Part shown: positions 36,160 through 44,508 of the stretch, piece by piece
Layout of the letters: the number at the start of each line of letters is the position of its first letter
Position numbering within the stretch: the first letter of the stretch is position 1
NCBI GenBank assembly: GCA_016794525.1
Contig: JAEUJY010000069.1
Span: forward strand, 1-64,000
Length of the DNA: 64,000 bases
Direction: 5' to 3'
DNA from: Myxococcales bacterium
GTDB lineage: Bacteria; Myxococcota_A; Polyangia; Haliangiales; Haliangiaceae
The notes under the pieces: model-generated
What the model was told of the DNA's origin: nothing
The model's database searches: none
The model's input: the letters and a program-made list of their open reading frames with translations, nothing else
Made by a program: the position numbers and the translations under genes

Positions 36160-36292
36160 GCTAGCACTACTGCGTCAGGCCATCGCCGGCTGCGACCGTC
36201 GCGGACGTGGGGGCCTCGCGGCGTACGTGCGCCGCGATCCCCCGCACGCCGCTTGGTCTCGCTCGACGCTGACCTGACGCAGTAGTGCTAGC
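36160..36292. mobile_element. 133-bp MITE-like foldback element
   Basis: Perfect 20-bp terminal inverted repeats flank a 93-bp core: GCTAGCACTACTGCGTCAGG at 36160-36179 and its reverse complement at 36273-36292. The core is itself largely self-complementary (about 36205-36250, GTGGGGGCC...CCCCCGCAC with GCGGCG/CGCCGC inside), so the whole element can fold back as one long imperfect hairpin. The ends carry CTAG on both sides, which fits a 4-bp target duplication of YTAR type. There is no ORF, so it is probably non-autonomous. It sits between divergent genes, 8 bp before a start codon. Confidence 0.75.
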
Positions 36293-36300
36293 TTGCAGCT

Positions 36301-37542
36301 GTGCGAGCGACCTCGACCCTCCTCATCCTCCTGTGCGCGTGCGGCGGCGGCAAATCGAACCCGGACGGCGCCAGCGACGGCACGCCCGGCACCGACGGCA
36401 CCGTCGTCGACGCGCCCCCGGCGCCGTTCTGCCAGCCCCGGACGGGCACCGCGCTGCGCCTGCAGCAAGTGGCGACGGCGCTGCGCCAGCCGGTCGGGCT
36501 GGCCGCGCCGACCGGCGACAGCCGCCTGTTCATCCTCGAGCAACCCGGGCGCATCCGGGTGGTGAAGGACGGCAACCTGCTGGCGACGCCGTTCCTCGAC
36601 GTCTCGAACCAGGTCAACGCCACCGACGAGGAGCAGGGCCTGCTCGGCCTGGCGTTCCACCCGCGCTTCGCCGACAACGGCAAGTTCTACATCTACTACA
36701 CCGCCAACGGCAGCAACGTCGTCGTCGCCGAGTACACCGCGAGCGCCGGCGCCGACACCGCGAACCCCACCGAGCGGCGGCTGATCAGCGAGCCCCACCC
36801 CTACGGCAACCACAACGGCGGCACGCTGGCGTTCGGGCCCGACGGGTTCCTGTACATCTCGATCGGCGACGGCGGCGGCTCGGACAACTTCCTGCGCAAC
36901 GGCCAGAACCCCAACTCGAAGCTGTCGAAGATCCTGCGCATCGACGTCGACCAGGGCTCGCCCTACGCGATCCCGCCGACCAACCCGTGGGCCGGCGGCG
37001 GCGGCGTCCCCGAGATGTACGCGTGGGGCCTGCGCAACCCGTGGCGGTTCGCCATCGACGGCGCCAGCGGCGATCTCTACATCGGCGACGTCGGCCAGGG
37101 CTGGTTCGAGGAGGTCGACCTGGTGCCGGCGGGCCAGGCCGGCAAGAACTTCGGCTGGGCGGTGTTCGAGGGCCCCGACTGCTTCACCGCCGATCCCGAC
37201 GGCAACGCCGGGTGCAACAACCCGTCGCCGTACGCGACGCCGCTGCTGGCGATCGATCGGCGCAACAACGGCGAGAACTCGGTGATCGCCGGCGCGGTGT
37301 ACCGCGGCAACTGCATGCCGGCCTACGCCGGCACGTTCTTCTTCGGCGACTACGGCTCGGGCCGGGTCAAGACGCTCAAGGTGGTCGGCGGCGCCGCCAC
37401 CGAGGTCACCGATCGCACCAGCGACGCCGATCCCGACGGCCTCCTGTACCAGCAGCTGGCCAGCTTCGGCGTCGACGGGTTCGGCGAGCTGTACGTCATG
37501 GCCCGCACCGCCGGCCGGGTGTACCGGCTCGAGATCGAGTGA
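36301..37542 (+). CDS. PQQ-type sorbosone/glucose dehydrogenase-like lipoprotein
   Basis: Predicted 413-aa lipoprotein: the leader STLLILLCAC ends at the lipobox before GGG. The rest is the six-bladed propeller of the GSDH/sorbosone dehydrogenase family, with GLLGLAFHPRFADNGKFYIYY, NGGTLAFGPDGFLYISIGDGG, SKILRIDVD and WGLRNPWRFAIDG. It should oxidise an aldose or similar sugar in the periplasm with PQQ and calcium. Starting GTG at 36301, 8 bp after the foldback element, so that element overlaps its promoter region. Confidence 0.88.
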   Translation: MRATSTLLILLCACGGGKSNPDGASDGTPGTDGTVVDAPPAPFCQPRTGTALRLQQVATALRQPVGLAAPTGDSRLFILEQPGRIRVVKDGNLLATPFLDVSNQVNATDEEQGLLGLAFHPRFADNGKFYIYYTANGSNVVVAEYTASAGADTANPTERRLISEPHPYGNHNGGTLAFGPDGFLYISIGDGGGSDNFLRNGQNPNSKLSKILRIDVDQGSPYAIPPTNPWAGGGGVPEMYAWGLRNPWRFAIDGASGDLYIGDVGQGWFEEVDLVPAGQAGKNFGWAVFEGPDCFTADPDGNAGCNNPSPYATPLLAIDRRNNGENSVIAGAVYRGNCMPAYAGTFFFGDYGSGRVKTLKVVGGAATEVTDRTSDADPDGLLYQQLASFGVDGFGELYVMARTAGRVYRLEIE

Positions 37543-37829
37543 GCGACGCGGCCGAGGCCCGGGTGCGGGCCGCGCTGGGCGCCGGCGCCGCGCCGCCGCC
37601 CGACGACGTCGCCGCGGTGCTGGCGCTGCTCGACGCCGCGCGCGCCGAGTCGGCGCAGCGGTGGGAGGCGATCGGGCGCCTGGCCCCGGCGGCCAAGGCG
37701 CAGCGCGGTCGCGCCCAGGACGCCGCGCGGCTGCTCGACGAGCTCAAGGCCGCGCTGGCGGCGCCGCTCGACGACGCAGCGCGCCACGCGTGGCGATCGC
37801 GGATCGATCGGATCGGCCGCGGCGGCTGA
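37539..37829 (+). CDS. Small Ala-rich helical protein
   Basis: Predicted 96-aa protein, mostly helical and Ala/Arg-rich (EARVRAALGAG, QRGRAQDAARLLDELKAALAAPL). The GTG at 37539 overlaps the upstream stop by 4 bp, so it is translationally coupled to the dehydrogenase lipoprotein. No family was recognised, and the composition is close to the genome average, so its reality rests on the coupling. Confidence 0.5.
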   Translation: MSDAAEARVRAALGAGAAPPPDDVAAVLALLDAARAESAQRWEAIGRLAPAAKAQRGRAQDAARLLDELKAALAAPLDDAARHAWRSRIDRIGRGG

Positions 37830-37862
37830 ACTACGCGCGCGGCTCGGCTACACTGGCGCGCC

Positions 37863-38099
37863 ATGGCCGACGACCTTCCCAAGCCCGAGCCGAAAGAGAT
37901 CGACGAGAAGCTGGCGCTGCAGCTGCGCCACATGATCGAGGACAACGTCCTCAAGGGCGTGCCCTACGGGGAGGAGCGCTGCGACAACTGCCTCTACTAC
38001 CTCGATCCCGACGACAAGATCGCGTACTGCTGGCACCCCAAGCTGCGCATCCTGGTCGGCGGGAGCTGGTGGTGCCAGTGGTGGGAGAAGATCGAGTAG
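37863..38099 (+). CDS. HiPIP-like small cysteine protein
   Basis: Predicted 78-aa protein with four cysteines, C40, C43, C56 and C71, in the pattern CDNC-x12-C-x14-C followed by QWW. High-potential iron-sulfur proteins use Cx2C, C and a final aromatic-C pattern near GWC; here it is GSWWCQWW. No Tat or other signal peptide is present, so if it binds a [4Fe-4S] cluster it would do so in the cytoplasm. Zinc binding is the alternative. The ATG at 37863 follows a 33-bp gap. Confidence 0.65.
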   Translation: MADDLPKPEPKEIDEKLALQLRHMIEDNVLKGVPYGEERCDNCLYYLDPDDKIAYCWHPKLRILVGGSWWCQWWEKIE

Positions 38100-38147
38100 C
38101 TCGCGGCCTGGCGTGCTTTTCGGGCAGGTTCCGGCGACAATCCTCGG

Positions 38148-38852
38148 GTGCGCGTCGTCGACGAGCTGACCGAAGAGGAGCTGCTGAAGCTCGAGGAATC
38201 CGAGCGCCAGAACGAGACCGCGGTCAAGGAGGAGGAGGAGGAGGAGCAGGCGGTCGAGGAGGCGCCGCTGGCGGTGCGCCGCTACGGCGCGGTGGTGCGG
38301 ACGGTGCGCGAGCTGCTGGCGGGGCGCTCGGTCGACTTCGACCGGCTGACCGCGCTGAGCGACGACGAGCGCGAGGCGCTGGAGATCTTGCGCGACGTGA
38401 TCAGCGGGCGCCGCAACCAGGCGTTCACCTACGCCGAGGACCGGCTGCTGGCGCTCAACGAGACGCTGGCGCGGCTGGCCCCGATCCTGGCGATCGCGAC
38501 GCTCGACGGCGCCTACGAGCTGCGCGAGTCGTTCGACAAGGTGCGGAACGATCTGACCGCGCTGAAGCGGCACCTGTCGGGGATGGAGGCGGCGGAGGAG
38601 CAGCTGTTCTTCGGTGAGGCGGAGAAGAAGAGCGAGGAGGAGGACGACGACGACGACGACGACGGCGAGGAGGGCGACGGCGGCGACGACGCGGCGGGTG
38701 ACGCGGCCGCGGCCGCGGGTGACGCGACCGGCGCGACCGCCGACGGCGCACCGAAGCCGAAGAAGAAGAAGAAGAAGCCCACGCCCGACGCCGCCGCCCC
38801 CGCGCCGCCGACCGATGCCCCGCCGGCGGGTGACGGCGGAGCCGACGCATGA
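38148..38852 (+). CDS. Acidic protein with Asp run and Lys tail
   Basis: Predicted 234-aa protein. The first 40 residues are Glu-rich (KEEEEEEQ), a helical middle part (about 43-155) lacks obvious membrane segments, and the end has EEEDDDDDDDGEEGDGGDD, then an Ala/Gly stretch and PKPKKKKKKPTP. The tails point to an intrinsically disordered, charged partner protein. Starting GTG at 38148; it overlaps the AAA ATPase gene by 4 bp, so it is made with it. No named family. Confidence 0.68.
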   Translation: MRVVDELTEEELLKLEESERQNETAVKEEEEEEQAVEEAPLAVRRYGAVVRTVRELLAGRSVDFDRLTALSDDEREALEILRDVISGRRNQAFTYAEDRLLALNETLARLAPILAIATLDGAYELRESFDKVRNDLTALKRHLSGMEAAEEQLFFGEAEKKSEEEDDDDDDDGEEGDGGDDAAGDAAAAAGDATGATADGAPKPKKKKKKPTPDAAAPAPPTDAPPAGDGGADA

Positions 38853-40897
38853 GCCTGACGCCCGACCTGGCGGCGCTGGTCGCGATCGTCCGGCTGCGCG
38901 CCGAGGCCGCGTACCTGGCGCAGCTCAACCGCGGCGCCGGCTTCGCCGATCCGCGCTATCCGACGCAGCTCGACCTGCGCGATCCCGGCGGCGCGGCGCG
39001 CCTCGGCATCCTGGCGCTGCGGCCGAGCGACACGCACCAGAAGGCGGCCGCCGCCGTCGCCGCCGCGCTGGCCGCCGCCGAGGCCGCCGCGCCGCCGTCG
39101 CCGCTGGCCGCGCTGGCCGCGCGCGCGCGGCTGACGCCCGCCGAGCTGGCGCTGGCCGAGCTGGCGGTGGTGGTGGCGATCGACGACGACACCCGCGCCT
39201 ACGCCCACGCGCTGGCCGGCAAGCGCAAGGCGGCGCTGTGGCTCGACGTCGCCGGCGCGATCATGCCGGCGCTGGCCTCGGCGAGGGCGCGCGCCGACGC
39301 CAGCCACCCGCGGTCGCCGCTCGTCGACACCGGGCTGATCGCGATCGACGACGCCGGGCTGGTGAGCGCGCACCCACGGCTGGCGGGCTGGGCGCTGGGC
39401 GACGCGCGGCTGCCGGCGCCGCTCGACGAGCTGGCGGCGGTGGTCACCGACGATCCGACGTGGCTGCCGGCCGGCGTCGTCGACGAGGCCGCCCGGGTCG
39501 CCGGGCGGATCGGCGCGGACGCGACCGCCGTGCTGGTGCTGGGGCCGCGCGGCAGCGGCCGGCGCACCGTCGCGGCGCGGATCGGCGCGGCGCTGGGCCA
39601 GACGATCGTCGTCGCCGATCTCGGCGAGCTGATCGCGGCGAGCAAGCCCGACCGCGCGGCGCTGGTGCGGATGCTGCTCGGCGAGTGCTGGCTGCGCGGC
39701 GCGGTGCCGGTCCTGACCGGGGCCGACGCGATGGCCAGCGACGCCGAGGGCGCGCGCGCGGCGCTGGCGGCGATCGCCCGCGGCCCGGCGCTGGTGATCC
39801 TGACCGCCGCCGGCAAGGCGATCACCAGCCTGCCGCTGGGCCGGCCGTTCCACCTGATCCGCATGCCGCGCAGCGATCTCGACGATCGCGAGCGGGCGTG
39901 GGCCGCGGCGCTGACCGCGGTGGGCGGCGCGGTGCCGCCGTCGGACGCCGCCGAGCTGGCCGGGCGCTACGTGCTGGGGCCGGGCGCGATCGCCGAGGTC
40001 GCCGCCGAGGCCGCGCGGTTCTCGGCCGCGCGCGGGGTCGCGCTCGATCGCGTCGCGTTCGAGGACGCGATCGGCCGCCGGCTGTCGATCCGGCTGGGCG
40101 CGTTCGGCTCGCTGGTCAACCGCAAGGCGCGGTTCGACGAGATGGTGCTGCCCGAGGACGTCGTCGCGGCGATGCGCGACATGATCGCGATGGTGCGGCA
40201 GCGCTCGACGATCCTCGAGCGCTGGGGCTACCAGCGCCACCTCGGCATCTCGCGCGGCGTCTCGGCGCTGTTCTCGGGCGAGCCCGGCACCGGCAAGACG
40301 ATGGCGGCGTCGGTGGTGGCCTCCGAGCTGGGGCTGGAGCTGATCCGCATCGACCTGTCGCAGGTGATCAGCAAGTGGGTCGGCGAGACCGAGAAGAACC
40401 TCGGCCGGATCTTCGACGAGGCCCACGACGCCAACGCGATGCTGTTGTTCGACGAGGCCGACGCGCTGTTCGGCAAGCGCACCGAGGTCAAGAGCTCGCA
40501 GGACCGCCACGCCAACCTCGAGGTCAACTACATCCTGCAGCGGATGGAGAGCTTCGACGGCGTCAGCGTGCTGACGACCAACTTCGAGAGCTCGATCGAT
40601 CAGGCGCTGCAGCGGCGGCTCAACTTCCGGGTGCGCTTCCCCGAGCCCGAGGTCGACGAGCGCGCCGCGCTGTGGCAGAAGCTCTTGCCGCCGGCCACCG
40701 GCCTGGTCGAGGCCCCGTTCGACCGGCTCGCCGAGCGCTTCGAGATGACCGGCGGCTACATCAAGAACGCGATCGTCCGCGCCGCCGTCATCGCCGCGCG
40801 CGAGGAGCGGACGCTCACCGTCGACGACCTGTGGACCGGGGCGCACGCCGAGTACGCCGAGATGGGCAAGGTGCTGTCGACCCACACGCGCACGTAG
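38849..40897 (+). CDS. Double-AAA ATPase with degenerate first module
   Basis: Predicted 682-aa protein. The C-terminal AAA+ module has Walker A GEPGTGKT (477-484), Walker B LLFDEAD (about 531-537), sensor TTNFESS and arginine finger-like QRRLNFRVRFPEPE. An earlier segment at 232-240, GPRGSGRRT, resembles a P-loop with the Lys changed to Arg, and a Walker-B-like segment (VPVLTGAD) lacks acid pair, so module one is probably inactive. Sequence style resembles AAA proteins of extracellular contractile injection systems, but no such tail genes are nearby. Coupled to the acidic protein upstream. Confidence 0.85.
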   Translation: MSLTPDLAALVAIVRLRAEAAYLAQLNRGAGFADPRYPTQLDLRDPGGAARLGILALRPSDTHQKAAAAVAAALAAAEAAAPPSPLAALAARARLTPAELALAELAVVVAIDDDTRAYAHALAGKRKAALWLDVAGAIMPALASARARADASHPRSPLVDTGLIAIDDAGLVSAHPRLAGWALGDARLPAPLDELAAVVTDDPTWLPAGVVDEAARVAGRIGADATAVLVLGPRGSGRRTVAARIGAALGQTIVVADLGELIAASKPDRAALVRMLLGECWLRGAVPVLTGADAMASDAEGARAALAAIARGPALVILTAAGKAITSLPLGRPFHLIRMPRSDLDDRERAWAAALTAVGGAVPPSDAAELAGRYVLGPGAIAEVAAEAARFSAARGVALDRVAFEDAIGRRLSIRLGAFGSLVNRKARFDEMVLPEDVVAAMRDMIAMVRQRSTILERWGYQRHLGISRGVSALFSGEPGTGKTMAASVVASELGLELIRIDLSQVISKWVGETEKNLGRIFDEAHDANAMLLFDEADALFGKRTEVKSSQDRHANLEVNYILQRMESFDGVSVLTTNFESSIDQALQRRLNFRVRFPEPEVDERAALWQKLLPPATGLVEAPFDRLAERFEMTGGYIKNAIVRAAVIAAREERTLTVDDLWTGAHAEYAEMGKVLSTHTRT

Positions 40898-41542
40898 GCG
40901 CGCCCGGCGCGGGCGCGGGATTCGCCCGCCCGCGACGCCGGCGCCGGCGCCGACGCCGACTCCGGCTCCGGGGTTGCGGTCCCGGGTTGTGGCCACCCAC
41001 GCTCCGGGGGTGCGGTCCCGGGTTGCTGCCATCCACGCTCCGGGGTTGCGGTCCCGGGTTGTGGCCACCCACGCTCCGGGGTTGTGGCCCCGGGCTGCGG
41101 CCATCCACGCTCCGGGGTTGCGGCCATCCACGCTCCGGGGTTGCGGTCCCGGGTTGTGGCCACCCACGCTCCGGAGTTGTGGTCCCGGGTTGCCGCCATC
41201 CAGGCTCCGGGGTTGCGGTCCCGGGGTTGCGGCCATCCACGCTCCGGGGTTGCGGCCATCCACGCTCCCGGGTTGCTGGCCATCCACGCTCCGGGGTTGC
41301 GGCCCCGGGTTGCTGCCATCCACGCTCCGGGGTTGCTGCCATCCACGCTCCGGGGTTGCTGCCATCCACGCTCCCGGGTTGCTGCCATCCACGCTCCCGG
41401 GTTGCTGCCATCCTGGCTGCGAGACAGCCCGCGGTCGAGGTGTCTGCGAGCTGCCGTCGGCCACCCGGCCCGATCCTCGTCGACGCTTGCGCGGGTGGGC
41501 GCGAGCCCCTATCGTCCGGCCTCGTCAACCGGGGGACCACGC
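40898..41542. other. Non-coding stretch dominated by repeat array
   Basis: The stretch between the AAA gene and the membrane protein holds the 15-unit array and little else: before it is a run rich in GCCGGC, and after it (about 41421-41542) is a plain leader with no clear promoter boxes. Open frames here on the minus strand are artefacts of the repeat. Confidence 0.7.
40965..41420 (+). repeat. Tandem array of 13-bp modules (15 units)
   Basis: Fifteen units, each starting GCTCCGGGGTTGC (or a one- to two-base variant such as GCTCCCGGGTTGC). Short units are 23 bp: the 13-mer plus a spacer near GGCCATCCAC. Long units are 36 bp: the 13-mer, a second related 13-mer near GGTCCCGGGTTGT, and the 10-bp spacer. 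Units of 23 bp break the reading frame, so no protein is encoded. The 13-mer is the same family as the copies flanking the transposase at 43273-44163. Confidence 0.85.
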
Positions 41543-42154
41543 ATGTACGCCGACCAGTCGCAGATGCTCGCCAAGAAGAAGCAGACCGCCTCGATCCTGG
41601 CGATTGTCGCTGCGGTGCTCCTGGCCGTGTCGCTGTTCTTGCCGTGGCTCAAGTCGAAGGACAACAAGTACGTCAGGGCGTCGATGACGTTGCGGTCGCT
41701 CGAGGTGTGCCAGAACCAGGGCGACGGCTGGGAGTGCGAGTCGCGGTCGAACTTCGAGCTGGCCAAGGAGATCAAGAAGCTGAACGAGTTCGCGTCGAAG
41801 AAGCAGGGGACCACGTTCCCGTACTTCGGCATGATCACGTTGATCATCTGCCTGGGCGCCGCGGCGGCGATGCTGGCCGGCGGCGTGCTCGGCCTGCAGG
41901 GCAAGTTCGTGCGGTCGCCGATCGCGATCACGACCGTGGGCCTGCTGGGCGCGTGCCTCGGGCTGATCACCGGCTGCATCTTCGTGGCGGTGAAGCCGGG
42001 CGGCGTCGGGGCGATCGGCGTCAGCTGGCCGTTCTTCGTTTTCGGAACTGCGATCGTGATGGGGGTGGCGGCGTGCCAGATGCTGGCCAAGGCGTTCGGG
42101 CCGCCCGAGTACGATCCCTACGCGGATCCGATGGCGCCGCAGCCGCCGATGTGA
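41543..42154 (+). CDS. Four-helix membrane protein
   Basis: Predicted 203-aa protein with hydrophobic segments at about 16-35 (ASILAIVAAVLLAVSLFLPW), 98-120, 130-155 and 165-185. A soluble loop between the first two contains two cysteines (VCQNQGDGWECES) that could form a disulfide outside. The tail is Pro-rich. No named family recognised. The ATG at 41543 begins just before the first span. It lies after the repeat array and 11 bp before the SDR gene. Confidence 0.75.
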   Translation: MYADQSQMLAKKKQTASILAIVAAVLLAVSLFLPWLKSKDNKYVRASMTLRSLEVCQNQGDGWECESRSNFELAKEIKKLNEFASKKQGTTFPYFGMITLIICLGAAAAMLAGGVLGLQGKFVRSPIAITTVGLLGACLGLITGCIFVAVKPGGVGAIGVSWPFFVFGTAIVMGVAACQMLAKAFGPPEYDPYADPMAPQPPM

Positions 42155-42165
42155 ATGATCGGGGC

Positions 42166-42999
42166 ATGACGACCTCTGCCCCGCCGCTCCGCGGCAAGAC
42201 CCTGTTCATCACCGGCGCCAGCCGTGGCATCGGGCTCGCCATCGCGGTGCGTGCCGCGCAGGACGGCGCCAACGTGGCGATCGTGGCCAAGACCGCCGAG
42301 CCTGACCCGCGCCTGCCGGGGACCGTCTACACCGCGGCCGCCGAGGTCGAGGCGGCCGGCGGCAAGGCGCTGCCGTGCGTGGTCGACATCCGGTCGGAGG
42401 AGGCGGTGGCGGCGGCGGTCAAGAAGACCGTCGAGACCTTCGGCGGCATCGACATCCTGGTCAACAACGCGTCGGCGATCCACTTGACCAACACGGTGTC
42501 GACGCCGATGAAGCGCTACGACCTGATGCACCAGATCAACACGCGCGGCACGTTCGTGTGCTCGCAGGCGTGCGTGCCGTACCTGAAGCAGGCCGCCAAT
42601 CCGCACGTGCTCAACCTGAGCCCGCCGCTCAACATGGAGGCGCGCTGGTTCGCGCCGCACGTCGCGTACACCATGGCGAAGTTCGGCATGAGCATGTGCG
42701 TGCTCGGCATGGCCGAGGAGTTCCGGCGCGACGGCATCGCGTTCAACGCCCTGTGGCCGCGCACCGCCATCGCCACCGCCGCCGTCAAGAACCTGCTCGG
42801 CGGCGACGCCGCCATGAAGGGCTCACGCTCCCCTGCCATCATGGCCGACGCCGCGCACGCCATCTTCGCGCGCCCCAGCCGCACCTGTACCGGCAACTTC
42901 TTCATCGACGACGAGGTCCTCGCCGCCGAAGGCGTCACCGACCTCGCCAAGTACGCCATGGTCCCCGACGCCAAGCTGATCCCCGACTTCTTCATCTGA
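42166..42999 (+). CDS. Short-chain dehydrogenase (HSDL2-like)
   Basis: Predicted 277-aa NAD(P)-dependent oxidoreductase. The Rossmann motif GASRGIG lies at about 17-23, NNASAIH near 105, a Ser in NLSPPLN and the YTMAKFG catalytic Tyr/Lys near 162-166. The block IAFNALWPRTAIATAA and the long insertion near PDPRLPGTVYTAA are typical of the HSDL2/citronellol-dehydrogenase-like branch. The substrate is unknown. The ATG at 42166 follows the membrane protein gene by 11 bp. Confidence 0.88.
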   Translation: MTTSAPPLRGKTLFITGASRGIGLAIAVRAAQDGANVAIVAKTAEPDPRLPGTVYTAAAEVEAAGGKALPCVVDIRSEEAVAAAVKKTVETFGGIDILVNNASAIHLTNTVSTPMKRYDLMHQINTRGTFVCSQACVPYLKQAANPHVLNLSPPLNMEARWFAPHVAYTMAKFGMSMCVLGMAEEFRRDGIAFNALWPRTAIATAAVKNLLGGDAAMKGSRSPAIMADAAHAIFARPSRTCTGNFFIDDEVLAAEGVTDLAKYAMVPDAKLIPDFFI

Positions 43000-43272
43000 G
43001 CCGCCCCGCCCCGCACCGGGGTTGCTGACCGCCGCACCGGGGTTGCCACTGCCACACCCGCGTCGCTCCGGGGTTGCGCTCGTCAGCGTCGCGGTGCCTG
43101 GGGCCCGCCGAGCACCGCCTCCGGTACCGCACGGAACGGATGGCGCGGCTCCGACGGCTCCGGGGCCACGCGGCGCGGCGGCGACGGGGCAGAGCGACGG
43201 GCTCGCGTGGGCACCGAGCCACGCCGCGACGGCGCGCTCAGCGAGCGCGCGTCGCGTACCAGGCGGGCGTCG
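43000..43272 (+). repeat. Left flank: 13-mer copies before RayT-like gene
   Basis: Convergent intergenic stretch. Three copies of the 13-mer lie at 43013-43025 and 43034-43046 (GCACCGGGGTTGC) and 43065-43077 (GCTCCGGGGTTGC), all in plus orientation. The rest shows short GC-rich repeats (GGCTCCGACGGCTCCGG) but no ORF with support. Confidence 0.75.
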
Positions 43273-44163
43273 TCACGCTTCGGCGACGGGCACGAACGCG
43301 AAGCGACTCAACCAGTACGTACCGGCGGGGAAGAGCACGGGCTCGCCCTTGCGCCAGCGCTCGCGCGCAGCGCGATACGCGTCGAGGAAGACCCGGTACT
43401 GCGCGATCGCCTTGATGCGGGAGACCAGGCTGCGCGCGGCGATGGTCGGGCGGATGGCGCTGACCTCCCGCGGCGACTCAGGAAGCGCGTGCCACGGCTG
43501 TCGCAGGATCGCTGCCCGCCCCAGCACCGGCTTGCCCGCACGGCGGCGCTCCGCCCCGTAGGCCGCCTCGGCGTCGGCGCACAACGCGCGGAGCCGTGCA
43601 CGGAACTCGTCCGCCGGGCCGAGGGCCGCGGGCACGACCATCTCGAGCGTGGCCCGCTCGGGCATCGTCCCATCGGCAGCGAAGAAGTACTTCGGCCGGG
43701 TCGTTTCGATCGCGCGCCCGTCGAGGAGCGCACCGAGCGTGTTCACACCGGGCCACTCCTCGACCTTCGCGACCAGGCCATCCTTGACCGGATTGGTCGC
43801 GGCGTACACCAGCTTGGCGAGCACGTCCTCCGCGTCGACGAGCCTCACGAGCGACAGCGCTTCGCTGGACCACAGGTTCTCGCGTCGGCCGCGCAGCGCG
43901 TTCGTCGCCTTGGCGACCAACCGATGCAGGTACTCGCAGAACTCCGAGATGTTGCCCTCCGGGTCGAAGACCACGGTGTGGTGGTGGTTCGACATCACGC
44001 AGCTCAAGATGACCAGGATCCCGTATCGGGCCGCCGCGACCGCGAGGCAGTACTCGAACAGGGCGTTGAACTCGGCGTCGGGCCGCAGCAACAGCATCCG
44101 CTGGGTGCAGCTGCGAGTGATCATGTAGAACTCGTTCGGGAGGATCTGGCGAGGTAGCGACAC
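43273..44163 (-). CDS. Y1 (RayT-like) transposase
   Basis: Predicted 296-aa HUH transposase. The N-terminal region PRQILPNEFYMITRSCTQRM is typical; the metal site is SNHHHTVVF and the likely catalytic Tyr is in LVYAATNPVKDG, followed by W-x-GVNT. A C-terminal extension continues to a basic end with WRKGEPVLFPAGTYWLSRF. RayT proteins bind and move REP repeats. This gene is flanked by inverted 13-mers on both sides and two hairpins upstream, so it may be their partner. The GTG at 44163 is used because the family-typical start follows. Confidence 0.85.
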   Translation of the reverse strand: MSLPRQILPNEFYMITRSCTQRMLLLRPDAEFNALFEYCLAVAAARYGILVILSCVMSNHHHTVVFDPEGNISEFCEYLHRLVAKATNALRGRRENLWSSEALSLVRLVDAEDVLAKLVYAATNPVKDGLVAKVEEWPGVNTLGALLDGRAIETTRPKYFFAADGTMPERATLEMVVPAALGPADEFRARLRALCADAEAAYGAERRRAGKPVLGRAAILRQPWHALPESPREVSAIRPTIAARSLVSRIKAIAQYRVFLDAYRAARERWRKGEPVLFPAGTYWLSRFAFVPVAEA

Positions 44164-44508
44164 GCTCGCGCCATGAGCAAGCGCCGGGCCGACGCCAACC
44201 CCGCGTCTCGACACGACCGTGCTGTCCGGAATGTCCGGCCGCCGGCCGTTCTTGGCCGGATTCCGGACGAAGCCGGACAAACCCGGACAGAGGCCAACGG
44301 CCCTCTCTGTCCGAAATCCGGACACGACGGCAACCCCGGTTCGAGGTAGGCGGGCTGCAACCCGGGTGCGGCGCCACCACTGTGCAACCCCGGTGCGGCC
44401 AGGCGCGGCAATCCGGCAACCCCGGTGCGGGGGCGCGCGTGTGACCCGCATCGCCCGTGCCAGCGCCGATGCGCGCGAGGCCATCGAGCGCGTGATACAA
44501 CGCCGGCC
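44164..44508 (-). repeat. Right flank: hairpins and inverted 13-mer copies
   Basis: Non-coding 345 bp. Hairpin one has arms GTCCGGAAT (44224-44232) and ATTCCGGAC (44260-44268) with an inner CCGGCC/GGCCGG; hairpin two has CGGACAGAG (44284-44292) and CTCTGTCCG (44305-44313). Then come four 13-mers in minus orientation: 44330-44342, 44357-44369, 44384-44396 and 44416-44428 (GCAACCCCGGTGC and variants), the reverse of those on the left of the transposase. The layout resembles a REP-RayT unit. Confidence 0.75.

Noticed and set aside
37863-38099. Classical exported HiPIP
   Set aside because: No Tat signal and the terminal motif is GSWWC rather than GWC, so only a HiPIP-like label is used.
38849-40897. 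Contractile injection system locus
   Set aside because: Only the AAA ATPase resembles such loci; no sheath, tube, baseplate or spike genes are near.
40965-41420. CRISPR array
   Set aside because: Units are 13-mers with a constant 10-bp spacer and no unique spacers; no cas genes are present.
38513-41464. 983-codon minus-strand open frame including GWQQP-type repeats
   Set aside because: It runs antisense to the AAA gene and through the repeat array, whose 23-bp units change frame. The repeat peptides appear in several frames, so it is not a gene.
44425-44508. Start of the CBM9-like gene at 44425
   Set aside because: The upstream in-frame start would put 28 Arg-rich residues before the lipoprotein signal and overlap the 13-mer repeats; the ATG at 44509 gives a proper leader.
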